A stretch of DNA of 64,000 nucleotides from Aldehydirespirator sp965221215. GTDB lineage: Bacteria > Actinomycetota > Acidimicrobiia > Acidimicrobiales > Aldehydirespiratoraceae. Positions 1-7,543 of this stretch are shown in pieces. Under the pieces are notes generated by a model. That model was not told where the DNA came from. It did not search any database and was given only the letters and a program-made list of their open reading frames with translations. The DNA lies in NCBI GenBank assembly GCA_965221215.1, contig OZ244872.1, forward strand, positions 1,240,001 to 1,304,000, read 5' to 3'. The position numbers and the translations under genes are program-made. Within the stretch, counting starts at the first letter, position 1. The number at the start of each line of letters is the position of its first letter.

Positions 1-106
1 GGCCTTCGGCTGCACCGGCGGCCGACACCGCTCGGTGGCGGTGACCGAGCACTTCGCCGGAGTGCTGGACGCGCCCGCAGTGGTGCACCGCGACATCGAC
101 AAATGA
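1..106 (+). CDS. rapZ: RNase adapter protein RapZ, C-terminal fragment
   Basis: Only the last 34 codons are in the window; the 5' part lies upstream. The visible peptide contains GCTGGRHRSV, the signature of the C-terminal domain of the RapZ/YvcJ nucleotide-binding family, and ends HRDIDK. In other bacteria RapZ binds small RNAs or UDP-GlcNAc-pathway signals and has a P-loop N-terminal domain, which cannot be checked here. In many Gram-positive and actinobacterial genomes rapZ is followed by yvcK and whiA and then gap; here gap follows directly after 117 bases. Family assignment is secure from the motif; role in this organism is inferred. Confidence 0.85.
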   Translation, partial: AFGCTGGRHRSVAVTEHFAGVLDAPAVVHRDIDK

Positions 107-141
107 GAGTGAGATCATTCCGCCAGAGATGGTCCGGTCCA

Positions 142-203
142 GAGGCCGAGCTTGCGAGGCCGTGGCCCGAGCGGCCCGTGAGCAGAGCGAACAAGAGCGG
201 GAG
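142..203 (+). repeat. Dispersed GC-rich repeat, copy 1
   Basis: Full-length copy of a family seen again near 2375, 2515, 16644, 16689, 43450, 49388 and 63375. The core contains GAGCGGCCCGTGAGC followed by AGAGCGAACAAGAGCGGG, and the left part reads GAGGCCGAGCTTGCGAGGCC. It ends immediately before the gap promoter. Confidence 0.8.
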
Positions 204-210
204 ATACAAC

Positions 211-216
211 TAATCT
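211..216 (+). promoter_or_regulatory. -10 box TAATCT of gap, leaderless spacing
   Basis: TAATCT ends 7 bases before the gap ATG, with no Shine-Dalgarno sequence between. The same TAnnnT-N6-8-start arrangement recurs at many genes here, so transcription probably begins at or next to the start codon. The box sits in a small inverted repeat, GAGAT...ATCTC (201-217). Confidence 0.6.
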
Positions 217-223
217 CTCTGCC

Positions 224-1234
<1,011 letters not shown>

Positions 1235-1263
1235 GCGACGCTCGCGCCGACGTCCGCGTTCCC

Positions 1264-2427
1264 GTGGCGCCTGTTCCCGGCCTGGAGGATCTGGGTCCGC
1301 TGGAGGGCCGCTGCGTGCTGGTTCGGGTCGACTTCAACGTCCCGCTCGACGACAACGCCGAGATCGTCGACGACCTGCGCATCCGGGCCGCGCTGCCCAC
1401 CCTGCGGTGGCTTCTGCGCCAGGGAGCCTCGGTCACGGCCTGCACCCATCTCGGTCGCCCGCAGGGGCGTCCCGATCCCCGCTGCTCGGTGGCGCCGGTG
1501 CGGCGGCGGCTGGCCGAGCTGGCCCCGGAGGTGGAACTGCTCGAGAACCTGCGCTTCGATCCGGGCGAGACGGCCAACGACCCGGCCCTCACCGACCGCT
1601 TGACAGCAGGCTGCGACGCCTACGTGAACGACGCCTTCGGGGCCTCGCACCGGTCCCACGCCTCTATCGTGGGCCCGCCCCAGCGGCTGCCGTCGGCCGC
1701 GGGCCGGCTGCTGACCCGCGAGGTTGAGGTGCTGGGCGGCCTGCGGGAATCGCCCCGGCGGCCGTTCGTGGCCGTGCTGGGCGGGGCCAAGGTGTCCGAC
1801 AAGCTGGGGGTGATCGATTCGCTGCTGGAGATGGTGGACGCCCTGGTGATCGGCGGGGCCATGTGCTTCACCTTCCTGAAGGCCCAGGGGCACCGGGTGG
1901 GCGCCTCTCTCTGTGAGGACTCAATGGTGCAGCGCTGCCGGGAGCTGCTCTCGGGCGACACCGCCATCCACCTGCCCCACGACCTCACCGCGTTGGGCCC
2001 CGGCGGCGTGCCCGGCGATCCGGATGCGGGCAGCGAGGTTCGCCAGGTGGGCGCCGACGTTCCCGACGGCTGGATGGGGGCAGACATCGGGCCGGGCAGC
2101 GCGGCCGCTTTCGGCGACGTGATCCACGAGGCCGCCACCGTGCTGTGGAACGGCCCGATGGGGGTGTTCGAGGATCCCCGCTTCGGTGGCGGCACCGGGG
2201 CGGTGGCCGCAGCCATGGCCGAGACCCGGGCCTTCACCGTGGTGGGAGGAGGCGACAGCGCGGCCGCAGCCCGCCGCTTCGGGATCGACCGCGACGTGGA
2301 CCACGTGTCCACCGGCGGCGGCGCCGCGCTGGAGCTGATCGAGAAGGGCGACCTGCCAGGACTGGCCGCGCTCCGAGGCCGAGCTTGCGAGGCCGTGGGC
2401 GGTGACACTGGATTGGGCGGCTTGTGA
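1264..2427 (+). CDS. pgk: Phosphoglycerate kinase
   Basis: Transfers phosphate from 1,3-bisphosphoglycerate to ADP. Family motifs are present: VRVDFNVPL near the N-terminus, THLGRP, NDAFGASHR, GGAKVSDK, WNGPMGVFE and the C-terminal GGGDSAAA and STGGGAALE. The start is uncertain. GTG 1264 gives 387 residues, the usual length, but no clear ribosome site precedes it; an in-frame CTG overlapping the gap stop (1231) is the alternative, and translation may be coupled to gap. The usual C-terminus near LPGLAAL is followed by about 17 extra residues encoded by a copy of the dispersed repeat, so the natural stop has apparently been replaced by repeat sequence. Enzyme identity is certain; the ends are less so. 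Confidence 0.95.
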   Translation: MAPVPGLEDLGPLEGRCVLVRVDFNVPLDDNAEIVDDLRIRAALPTLRWLLRQGASVTACTHLGRPQGRPDPRCSVAPVRRRLAELAPEVELLENLRFDPGETANDPALTDRLTAGCDAYVNDAFGASHRSHASIVGPPQRLPSAAGRLLTREVEVLGGLRESPRRPFVAVLGGAKVSDKLGVIDSLLEMVDALVIGGAMCFTFLKAQGHRVGASLCEDSMVQRCRELLSGDTAIHLPHDLTALGPGGVPGDPDAGSEVRQVGADVPDGWMGADIGPGSAAAFGDVIHEAATVLWNGPMGVFEDPRFGGGTGAVAAAMAETRAFTVVGGGDSAAAARRFGIDRDVDHVSTGGGAALELIEKGDLPGLAALRGRACEAVGGDTGLGGL

Positions 2428-2448
2428 GCGAAGCGAACGAGAGCGGGA
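2375..2448 (+). repeat. Dispersed GC-rich repeat, copy 2 (inside pgk 3' end)
   Basis: Left arm GAGGCCGAGCTTGCGAGGCC matches copy 1 exactly; the middle diverges, and the right arm resumes as GTGAGCGAAGCGAACGAGAG. The left part is translated as the last residues of Pgk. Confidence 0.7.
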
Positions 2449-2490
2449 ATGACCGGCGGGGAACGACAGAGGGAAGCGACAGGAGCGACG

Positions 2491-3351
2491 ATGCGAGCTA
2501 GGCGCAAGAGCCCTGGGCCCGAGCGGCCCGTGAGCGCAGCGAACAAGAGCGGGAGTGGCAGCCGCGGCGGCGACAGCCGCAAGCCGCTGATCAGCGGCAA
2601 CTGGAAGATGAACCACAACCACTTCGAGGCGATCCAGACCATCCAGAAGCTGGCCTACGCGCTGAACCGCGACGACTACCGCCATGTGGAGGTGTCGGTG
2701 CATCCGCCGTTCACCGACCTGCGCTCGGTGCAGACCGTCCTGCAGGCCGACGACATCCCCGTCGCGCTGGGCGCCCAGGACTGCCACCGCAACGACGCGG
2801 GCGCCTTCACCGGCGAGGTGTCGGCCGCGATGCTGGCCAAGCTGGACGTGTCGTACGTGATCGTGGGCCACAGCGAGCGCCGGGCGCTGTTCGGCGAGAC
2901 CGACGAGACGGTCAACGCCAAGGCTCGGGCTGTGCTGCGCCACAACATGACCCCCATCGTGTGCGTGGGCGAGACCCTGGAGCAGCGCCAAGCTGGCGAT
3001 GCCCGCGAGGTGGTGTCGGCCCAGATCGCCGGCAGCCTCGACGGCCTCGATGCGGCGGTGGTGGGCGCGCTGGTGGTGGCCTACGAGCCGGTCTGGGCTA
3101 TCGGCACCGGCGAGACGGCCTCGCCCGGCGACGCCCAGGACATGTGCGCCCATGTGCGGTCGCAGGTGGCCGACGGGTGGGGGAGTGAGGCCGCCGCCGG
3201 GCTGCGGGTCCAGTACGGGGGCTCGGTGAAGCCCGCCAATGCTCCCGACCTAATGGAGCAGGCCGACATCGACGGGGCGCTGGTGGGCGGGGCCAGCCTC
3301 GACGCGGCCGAGTTCGCCCGTATCGTCAACCACCGCCTCTACGGGGCCTAA
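2491..3351 (+). CDS. tpiA: Triosephosphate isomerase
   Basis: Interconverts dihydroxyacetone phosphate and glyceraldehyde-3-phosphate. Family signatures are complete: SGNWKMN with the catalytic Lys, HSERR with the catalytic His, YEPVWAIGTG with the catalytic Glu, and the phosphate-binding YGGSVKPAN. I chose ATG 2491 because AGGAG (2481-2485) lies 5 bases upstream. This gives 286 residues, with about 35 extra before the usual RKPLISGNWK start. The extension is encoded by a copy of the dispersed repeat (PERPVSAANKSG). Other in-frame starts are ATG 2449 and GTG 2530, the latter inside the repeat. The core enzyme is certain; whether the repeat-encoded leader is translated is not. Confidence 0.93.
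   Translation: MRARRKSPGPERPVSAANKSGSGSRGGDSRKPLISGNWKMNHNHFEAIQTIQKLAYALNRDDYRHVEVSVHPPFTDLRSVQTVLQADDIPVALGAQDCHRNDAGAFTGEVSAAMLAKLDVSYVIVGHSERRALFGETDETVNAKARAVLRHNMTPIVCVGETLEQRQAGDAREVVSAQIAGSLDGLDAAVVGALVVAYEPVWAIGTGETASPGDAQDMCAHVRSQVADGWGSEAAAGLRVQYGGSVKPANAPDLMEQADIDGALVGGASLDAAEFARIVNHRLYGA
2515..2555 (+). repeat. Dispersed GC-rich repeat, copy 3 (in tpiA 5' end)
   Basis: GCCCGAGCGGCCCGTGAGCG followed by CAGCGAACAAGAGCGGG, nearly identical to the right half of copy 1. It is in frame with tpiA and encodes part of its atypical N-terminal leader. Confidence 0.75.
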
Positions 3352-3375
3352 CTCCCACTCCGGTTGGGCGACCGA

Positions 3376-3381
3376 TAGCGT
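3376..3381 (+). promoter_or_regulatory. -10 box TAGCGT upstream of the holin-like gene
   Basis: TAGCGT is the same hexamer as at dop and trpF. A start point 6-8 bases downstream would lie after the in-frame GTG at 3380, arguing for the TTG start at 3413, which has GGAGGA (3401-3406) 6 bases upstream. Confidence 0.45.
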
Positions 3382-3412
3382 GACAGCCGGCAACAGGGGC
3401 GGAGGACCAGGT

Positions 3413-3712
3413 TTGGTACGCAAACAGGGTGTAGCAGAAGTCGCCGACCTGCTGAAGGCCTACGTGCGCCAGGAGCTGCTCGGGCCGCTGCGGGGCGCGG
3501 GGCGCTGGGTGTCGATGGGCCTGGCCGGCAGCGTCGCGCTGGTGGTGGGGGTGGTGCTGCTGCTGCTGTCGCTGCTGCGAGCCCTGCAGACCGAGACCGG
3601 CACCGCCTTCGAGGGGAACCTGTCTTGGATCCCATATCTGATCGCGGTGGCTGCGCTGGTGGTGGTGATCGCGGCGCTGCTGCGCCAAGTCGGCAAGCGG
3701 GGCTTGGGGTAG
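3413..3712 (+). CDS. Small membrane protein, actinobacterial holin-X/phage-holin-like family
   Basis: A 99-residue protein with an amphipathic N-terminal region (VADLLKAYVRQELL) and two hydrophobic segments at about residues 36-55 and 70-90. This pattern and the sequence resemble the phage-holin-superfamily proteins common in actinobacterial chromosomes (Pfam actinobacterial holin-X type); the function of these chromosomal proteins is unknown. The TTG start is preferred because GGAGGA lies at ideal distance and a -10 box sits just upstream; GTG 3380 would add 11 residues. It heads a run of three small genes with short spacing and probably forms an operon with them. It is not a prophage gene as far as the neighbourhood shows. 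Confidence 0.7.
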   Translation: MVRKQGVAEVADLLKAYVRQELLGPLRGAGRWVSMGLAGSVALVVGVVLLLLSLLRALQTETGTAFEGNLSWIPYLIAVAALVVVIAALLRQVGKRGLG

Positions 3713-3734
3713 TGCGGATTCACTGGAGAGTGCT

Positions 3735-3947
3735 GTGAGCGAGAACACCGAGAAGATCACCCGCCAGTCTTTGGAGGACGCCTTACGCGACCTTCAGGCC
3801 GACATCGACAGGGACACCCAGCCCCTGCTGGTCAAGGTCGCCTACGGAGCGGGCGCCGCTGCCGGGGTGTTGATCGGCCTCGCCTATCTGCTGGGGCGCA
3901 GGGCCGGCCGACAGCGCCGAACGGTCGTCGAGGTCAGGCGGATCTGA
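3735..3947 (+). CDS. Small membrane protein of unknown function
   Basis: A 70-residue protein starting at GTG 3735, 22 bases after the holin-like gene. The first 30 residues are charged and helical, followed by one hydrophobic segment (about 36-53, AYGAGAAAGVLIGLAYLLG) and a basic tail rich in Arg, suggesting an inner-membrane protein with the C-terminus in the cytoplasm. I do not recognise a family beyond similarity in layout to DUF3618-type small proteins that accompany holin-X genes in actinobacteria. Context suggests cell-envelope function; nothing more can be said. Confidence 0.6.
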   Translation: MSENTEKITRQSLEDALRDLQADIDRDTQPLLVKVAYGAGAAAGVLIGLAYLLGRRAGRQRRTVVEVRRI

Positions 3948-3950
3948 CCC

Positions 3951-4178
3951 GTGGGACTGGTCGGCACCAAGAGCACCGCGGCCTGGGTTTCGCGCCAGGC
4001 CGTGCGGCGGGGTCTGCTGGGCAGCTCGCGGCTCTGGTTCGGGGTCTTCGTCGCACGGGGCGCAGTCAAGCTGGCCCGCCGGGCCATCGGACCCCGCCAG
4101 CCGACGGTGCTGTTGGAGGAATGGATCGAGCCCGGCACCGGAATCGAGGTTCGGAATCTCAGCCGGGATTCCGGCTGA
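3951..4178 (+). CDS. Small hypothetical protein
   Basis: A 75-residue protein starting at GTG 3951, three bases after the preceding stop, so likely translationally coupled. It is basic in the first half with a weakly hydrophobic patch (LWFGVFVARGAVKLARRAI, about 27-45) and an acidic end (LLEEWIEPGTGIEVRN). I recognise no domain. Its position between a small membrane protein and the sulfur-carrier gene, with tight spacing, makes it likely a real gene. Confidence 0.5.
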   Translation: MGLVGTKSTAAWVSRQAVRRGLLGSSRLWFGVFVARGAVKLARRAIGPRQPTVLLEEWIEPGTGIEVRNLSRDSG

Positions 4179-4195
4179 ACCCTCCGGCGGGTCCG

Positions 4196-4441
4196 ATGCG
4201 AGTCGTGCTGCGCAACCCGAACCGAGAGATCGACATCGAGGGTCCGATGACAGTGCGCGACCTGCTGCGGCGGCTGGATCTGAACCGCGAGTCGCATCTG
4301 GTGATCTGCGACGGCGAGCTGGTGGCCGGCGACCGCACCCTGGCCGCGGACGCCTCGGTGGAGGTTCGCAGCGTGATCTCGGGCGGGTCGATGCCGGCGG
4401 GCGCAACCAGGCGGGGCCGGTCGGCGGCGGTGCTGCGGTGA
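4196..4441 (+). CDS. ThiS/MoaD-type ubiquitin-fold sulfur carrier (TtuB-like)
   Basis: An 81-residue beta-grasp protein. Residues 1-64 match the ThiS/MoaD/TtuB pattern (MRVVLRNPNREIDIEGPMTV ... VRSVISGG). Its stop overlaps the start of a TtuA-type thiolase, as expected for the sulfur donor of that enzyme: in Thermus, TtuB carries a C-terminal Gly-Gly thiocarboxylate used for 2-thiouridine at tRNA position 54. The odd point is that Gly63-Gly64 is not terminal: 17 residues (SMPAGATRR...) follow, so the protein would need processing before activation, as ubiquitin precursors and some MoaD-like proteins do. The activating E1-like enzyme is not in the window. ATG 4196 was chosen because it begins the beta-grasp fold. 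Confidence 0.75.
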   Translation: MRVVLRNPNREIDIEGPMTVRDLLRRLDLNRESHLVICDGELVAGDRTLAADASVEVRSVISGGSMPAGATRRGRSAAVLR

Positions 4442-5376
4442 AGTGTCGGGTCTGCCGCGGCCCGGCCGTCATCGACATCCGCCGCCACAACGCCAACTTC
4501 TGCCGCGAGCACTTCCTGCGGCTGTGCCGCGACCAAGTGGAGAAGACCATCCGCCGCTTCGGCATGCTTGAGCCCGGCGACCGGGTGCTGGTGGCGGTGT
4601 CGGGCGGCAAGGACAGTCTGGCGGTGTGGGACATCCTGCTGGAGTTGGGCTACGCGGCGGACGGCTTCTACCTGGGACTCGGCATCGGCGACTACAGCGA
4701 CGAGTCCGCCGGCTACGCCCGCCGCTACGCCGACAGCCGGAACCTCACCCTCCAGACCGTCGACCTGCCGACCGCCCACGGCTTCGACGTCCCGACCGGC
4801 GCCCGGGCCGCCCGCCGGGCGCCATGCTCAGCCTGCGGCCTGTCGAAGCGGCACCTGTTCGACGAGGCGGCCCGCCAGGGCGGCTACGACGCGCTGGCCA
4901 CCGGCCACAACCTCGACGACGAGGCCGCAGTGTTGATGGGCAACACGCTGAGGTGGCAGACCGAGTACCTGGGCCGGCAGCTGCCGGTGCTGGAGGCCCG
5001 CGACGGCTTCCCCCGCAAGGTGAAGCCGCTGGTGCGGCTGAGCGAGCGCGAGACCGCGGCCTACTGCCTGTTGCAGGGCATCGACTACATCGTGGACGAG
5101 TGCCCCATGGCGGTCGGCAACAAGCACCTCGCCTACAAGGCCGCCCTCAACGACATAGAGGTCTCCTCTCCCGGCGCCAAGCACGACTTCTATTTCGGCT
5201 TCCTGGACCGGGCCTCCGAGCACTTCCGGGCCAACACGGAGCGCGACCGCTGCGACCTGGCGCCGTGCGAGCGATGCGGATCGCCCACCGACGCGGGCGT
5301 GTGCGCCTTCTGCCGCCTAACTGAGCGGGCGACAGCTCCGGTGCCGGTTCGAGCGCCGGGGCGGGGCAGGACATGA
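4438..5376 (+). CDS. ttuA: tRNA 2-thiolation enzyme, TtuA/TtcA family
   Basis: Probably adenylates and thiolates uridine 54 of tRNA using sulfur from the adjacent sulfur carrier. The 312-residue protein has an N-terminal zinc finger (Cys3, Cys6, Cys22, His25), a PP-loop SGGKDS (55-60), candidate iron-sulfur ligands Cys130, Cys133 and Cys222, and a C-terminal zinc finger (two CxxC pairs near 276-293). This two-finger layout and cysteine spacing are those of TtuA rather than TtcA, which lacks the fingers. GTG 4438 overlaps the preceding stop by 4 bases, and its own end overlaps trmI, giving a sulfur carrier-ttuA-trmI operon that modifies neighbouring positions of the tRNA T-loop (54 and 58). 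Confidence 0.87.
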   Translation: MKCRVCRGPAVIDIRRHNANFCREHFLRLCRDQVEKTIRRFGMLEPGDRVLVAVSGGKDSLAVWDILLELGYAADGFYLGLGIGDYSDESAGYARRYADSRNLTLQTVDLPTAHGFDVPTGARAARRAPCSACGLSKRHLFDEAARQGGYDALATGHNLDDEAAVLMGNTLRWQTEYLGRQLPVLEARDGFPRKVKPLVRLSERETAAYCLLQGIDYIVDECPMAVGNKHLAYKAALNDIEVSSPGAKHDFYFGFLDRASEHFRANTERDRCDLAPCERCGSPTDAGVCAFCRLTERATAPVPVRAPGRGRT

Positions 5377-6149
5377 CTGCCGGGGCGTTTGAGGCGGGGG
5401 AGCCGGTCCTGCTGATCGACCGCAAGGAGCGCCGCTACCTGATCGACTTGGCCGCGGGCCGCGAGTTCCACACCCACACCGGCGTGATCTACCACGACGC
5501 CATCATCGGCGCACCGGAGGGAACCACGCTCAAGTCGTCGCGCGGCGCCGCCTTCCTGGCCCTGCGACCCACCCTGGCCGACGCGGTGCTGAAGATGCCC
5601 AGAGGAGCACAGGTGGTGTACCCCAAGGACACCGGGGCGATCCTCATGCGCGCCGACATCTTCGGTGGCGCCAGGGTGCTCGAGGCCGGGATCGGCTCGG
5701 GGGCGCTGTCGATGTCGCTGCTGCGGGCCGGCGCGGTGGTGTCGGGCTACGAGCGGCGGGAGGACTTCTGTGCCCGGGCCCGGGCCAACGTGGAGCGCTT
5801 CTGCGGCCCCGAGGCGCTGGAGCGCTATCGCACCGAGGTGCGCGACGTCTACGACGGGATCGACGAGACCAATCTCGACCGGGTGGTGCTGGATCTGCCC
5901 GAGCCGTGGCAGGCAGTTGCGCACGCGGCCACCGCCCTGCGCAGCGGCGGCATCCTGCTGGCCTACACGCCGAGCATCGTGCAGGTCCAGCGGCTGCGCC
6001 GGGCGCTGGAGGACTCGCCGTTCGGGCTGCACGACACGGTCGAGGTCCTCCATCGGGGCTGGCATGTCGAGGGCGACGCAGTGCGGCCCAACCACCGCAT
6101 GGTGGCCCACACCGGCTTCCTGACCACGAGCCGTCTCACGTCACCGTGA
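5373..6149 (+). CDS. trmI: tRNA (adenine-N1)-methyltransferase TrmI
   Basis: Methylates adenosine 58 in the T-loop with S-adenosylmethionine. The 258-residue protein has the TrmI N-terminal beta domain, the conserved region before the fold (YPKDTGAILMRADIFGG), the SAM-binding motif VLEAGIGSGALS and the catalytic LDLPEPW segment. In actinobacteria trmI commonly lies upstream of the proteasomal ATPase gene, as here. It overlaps the thiolase gene (ATGA) and the following protease gene (GTGA), so all are probably translated from one message. Confidence 0.93.
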   Translation: MTAGAFEAGEPVLLIDRKERRYLIDLAAGREFHTHTGVIYHDAIIGAPEGTTLKSSRGAAFLALRPTLADAVLKMPRGAQVVYPKDTGAILMRADIFGGARVLEAGIGSGALSMSLLRAGAVVSGYERREDFCARARANVERFCGPEALERYRTEVRDVYDGIDETNLDRVVLDLPEPWQAVAHAATALRSGGILLAYTPSIVQVQRLRRALEDSPFGLHDTVEVLHRGWHVEGDAVRPNHRMVAHTGFLTTSRLTSP

Positions 6150-7021
6150 TTCGGGGGCGGCGAAGCCTCGGTGTCGTTGCGTTGCTGGTGCTGGCCGTAG
6201 CTGCACTCGGCGCGGCGGTTCTGGCCGCGGTCATCATCGACAATGGCGAGCAGCCGCCCCCCGCCGATCTGCCGACGATGTCTGACCCGTCCGGAAGTGT
6301 CGATTCGCCTGATCCCGCGCCGTCATCCACCCGGCCGCCGTTGGACGACCCGCCCGATCCGGGCCCGGTGCCCGCCGATCACGGCCTCTCGCCCGAGGCC
6401 TTGGCCGCGGCGGTGGCGTCGTCGGTCAGGGTGGTCGGCCCGGCCTGCCGGGGGATCGTGCGCGAGGGAAGCGGCTTCGCGGCGGGCGACGGCGATCTGG
6501 TGGTGACCATCGCCCATCTGATGGTGGGCATGGAGGCGCCCGAGGTCGAGCTGGCCGACGGCCGCAGGCTGGCCGCGGTGACAGTGGCCTTCGATCCGGT
6601 CAACGACCTGGCCGTGCTGCGGGCGCCGGGTGCGGCCCTGCCGCCCCTGCCGCTCAGCGAAGCCGCCCCCGACGGCACGCGGGGCGCGGTGCTGGCCTGG
6701 GAGGCTGAGGGTACGCCCGACCCGACCCCGTTCCGCATCGACCGCCCGGTGACGGTTCGCACCGAGCCGGTGGGTGGAGGCGAGGTCATCGAGCGACCCT
6801 CGTGGCTGCTGGCGGCCGCCACCGAAGTGGGCGACTCCGGCGCCGCCCTGGCCGCCGAAGTCGGCGGCGAGATCGCCGCGCTGGGCGTGACCTGGGGCGC
6901 CTCTCGGCGCGGCGGAGGCGGGGTGGCCTACGCCACCCGCGCCGGCGCAGTGCAGAACCTCCTAGAAAGCTCCGACCTGGACCAGCCCGCAGAACTGCCC
7001 GACTGCGGCCGACTGGGTTAG
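6146..7021 (+). CDS. Membrane-anchored trypsin-like serine protease
   Basis: A 291-residue protein with an N-terminal hydrophobic helix (about 9-31) acting as signal anchor, a Pro/Asp/Ser-rich linker (35-78) and a chymotrypsin-fold domain. The catalytic triad is visible: His124 in VVTIAHLM, Asp154 in DPVNDLAVLR and Ser231 in EVGDSGAAL. This layout resembles short DegP/MarP-like periplasmic proteases, but no PDZ domain is present. It starts at GTG 6146, overlapping the trmI stop by four bases. The substrate is unknown; location outside the membrane is inferred from the anchor. Confidence 0.8.
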   Translation: MIRGRRSLGVVALLVLAVAALGAAVLAAVIIDNGEQPPPADLPTMSDPSGSVDSPDPAPSSTRPPLDDPPDPGPVPADHGLSPEALAAAVASSVRVVGPACRGIVREGSGFAAGDGDLVVTIAHLMVGMEAPEVELADGRRLAAVTVAFDPVNDLAVLRAPGAALPPLPLSEAAPDGTRGAVLAWEAEGTPDPTPFRIDRPVTVRTEPVGGGEVIERPSWLLAAATEVGDSGAALAAEVGGEIAALGVTWGASRRGGGGVAYATRAGAVQNLLESSDLDQPAELPDCGRLG

Positions 7022-7026
7022 AGGGG

Positions 7027-7044
7027 CGACCCGCTCAAGGGTCG
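7027..7044. terminator. Bidirectional hairpin between converging genes
   Basis: CGACCC-gctcaa-GGGTCG, a perfect 6-bp stem between the protease gene (+) and the ferredoxin gene (-). There is no clear T-run, so termination is inferred from position. Confidence 0.45.
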
Positions 7045-7051
7045 AGCCAGG

Positions 7052-7294
7052 TCACACCTCTATGAAGATGCACTCCCCGGGGCATTCCTCGGCCGACTCG
7101 ATGACGGCCTCCTCTTGGCCCGCGGGAACCGCGGCCAGTCCGTCGGGGCCACCGGGATCGGAGAAGACCTTGCCGTCCTCAACCACATAGGCGAGACCGT
7201 CGTCGAGAAGGGTGAAGACGTCGGGGGCGATCTCCTCGCACAGCCCGTCCCCCGTGCACAAGTCCTGATCAATCCAGACCTTCATGTCGGTCAT
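7052..7294 (-). CDS. Small 3Fe-4S-type ferredoxin
   Basis: An 80-residue acidic ferredoxin with cysteines in CTGDGLC (residues about 12-18) and in the C-terminal CPGEC motif, the layout of single-cluster ferredoxins that donate electrons to P450s and other oxygenases. The second cysteine of a standard CxxCxxC run is missing, favouring a 3Fe-4S cluster, although the extra CPGEC cysteine leaves this open. ATG 7294 was chosen as the start, with GAGAGG about 10 bases upstream; ATG 7285 is an alternative. It is transcribed away from mpa, across 250 bases holding no recognisable gene. Its partner cannot be told from context. Confidence 0.8.
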   Translation of the reverse strand: MTDMKVWIDQDLCTGDGLCEEIAPDVFTLLDDGLAYVVEDGKVFSDPGGPDGLAAVPAGQEEAVIESAEECPGECIFIEV

Positions 7295-7543
7295 GTCGGC
7301 AGCGGCACCTCTCTCGGCGGGGCTCTTTACTTGTGAGCCGGGGCCGTTCGTCGCCGCAGCATAGCGGCGCGCGGTTCCAACACATTGCCAAACGGCCCCG
7401 CCCTTTGCCAACATCTCCTGTAGCTCGCCTGCTCGGACTCGTGTCGAGCCGTCCCGCGACAATGCGGCAACAGGGTCAAATGCACGTTGCGGCGCCGTCG
7501 CCGTCTATGGTGTCGCCGACGCAGCCGCTCGGGAGGTGAGCCA

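Noticed and set aside
3380..3412. GTG 3380 as start of the holin-like gene
   Set aside because: It lies within the probable -10 box and has no ribosome site, whereas TTG 3413 has GGAGGA six bases upstream.
3413..3712. Prophage interpretation of the holin-like gene
   Set aside because: No endolysin, capsid, integrase or other phage gene lies nearby; such proteins are common chromosomal genes in actinobacteria.
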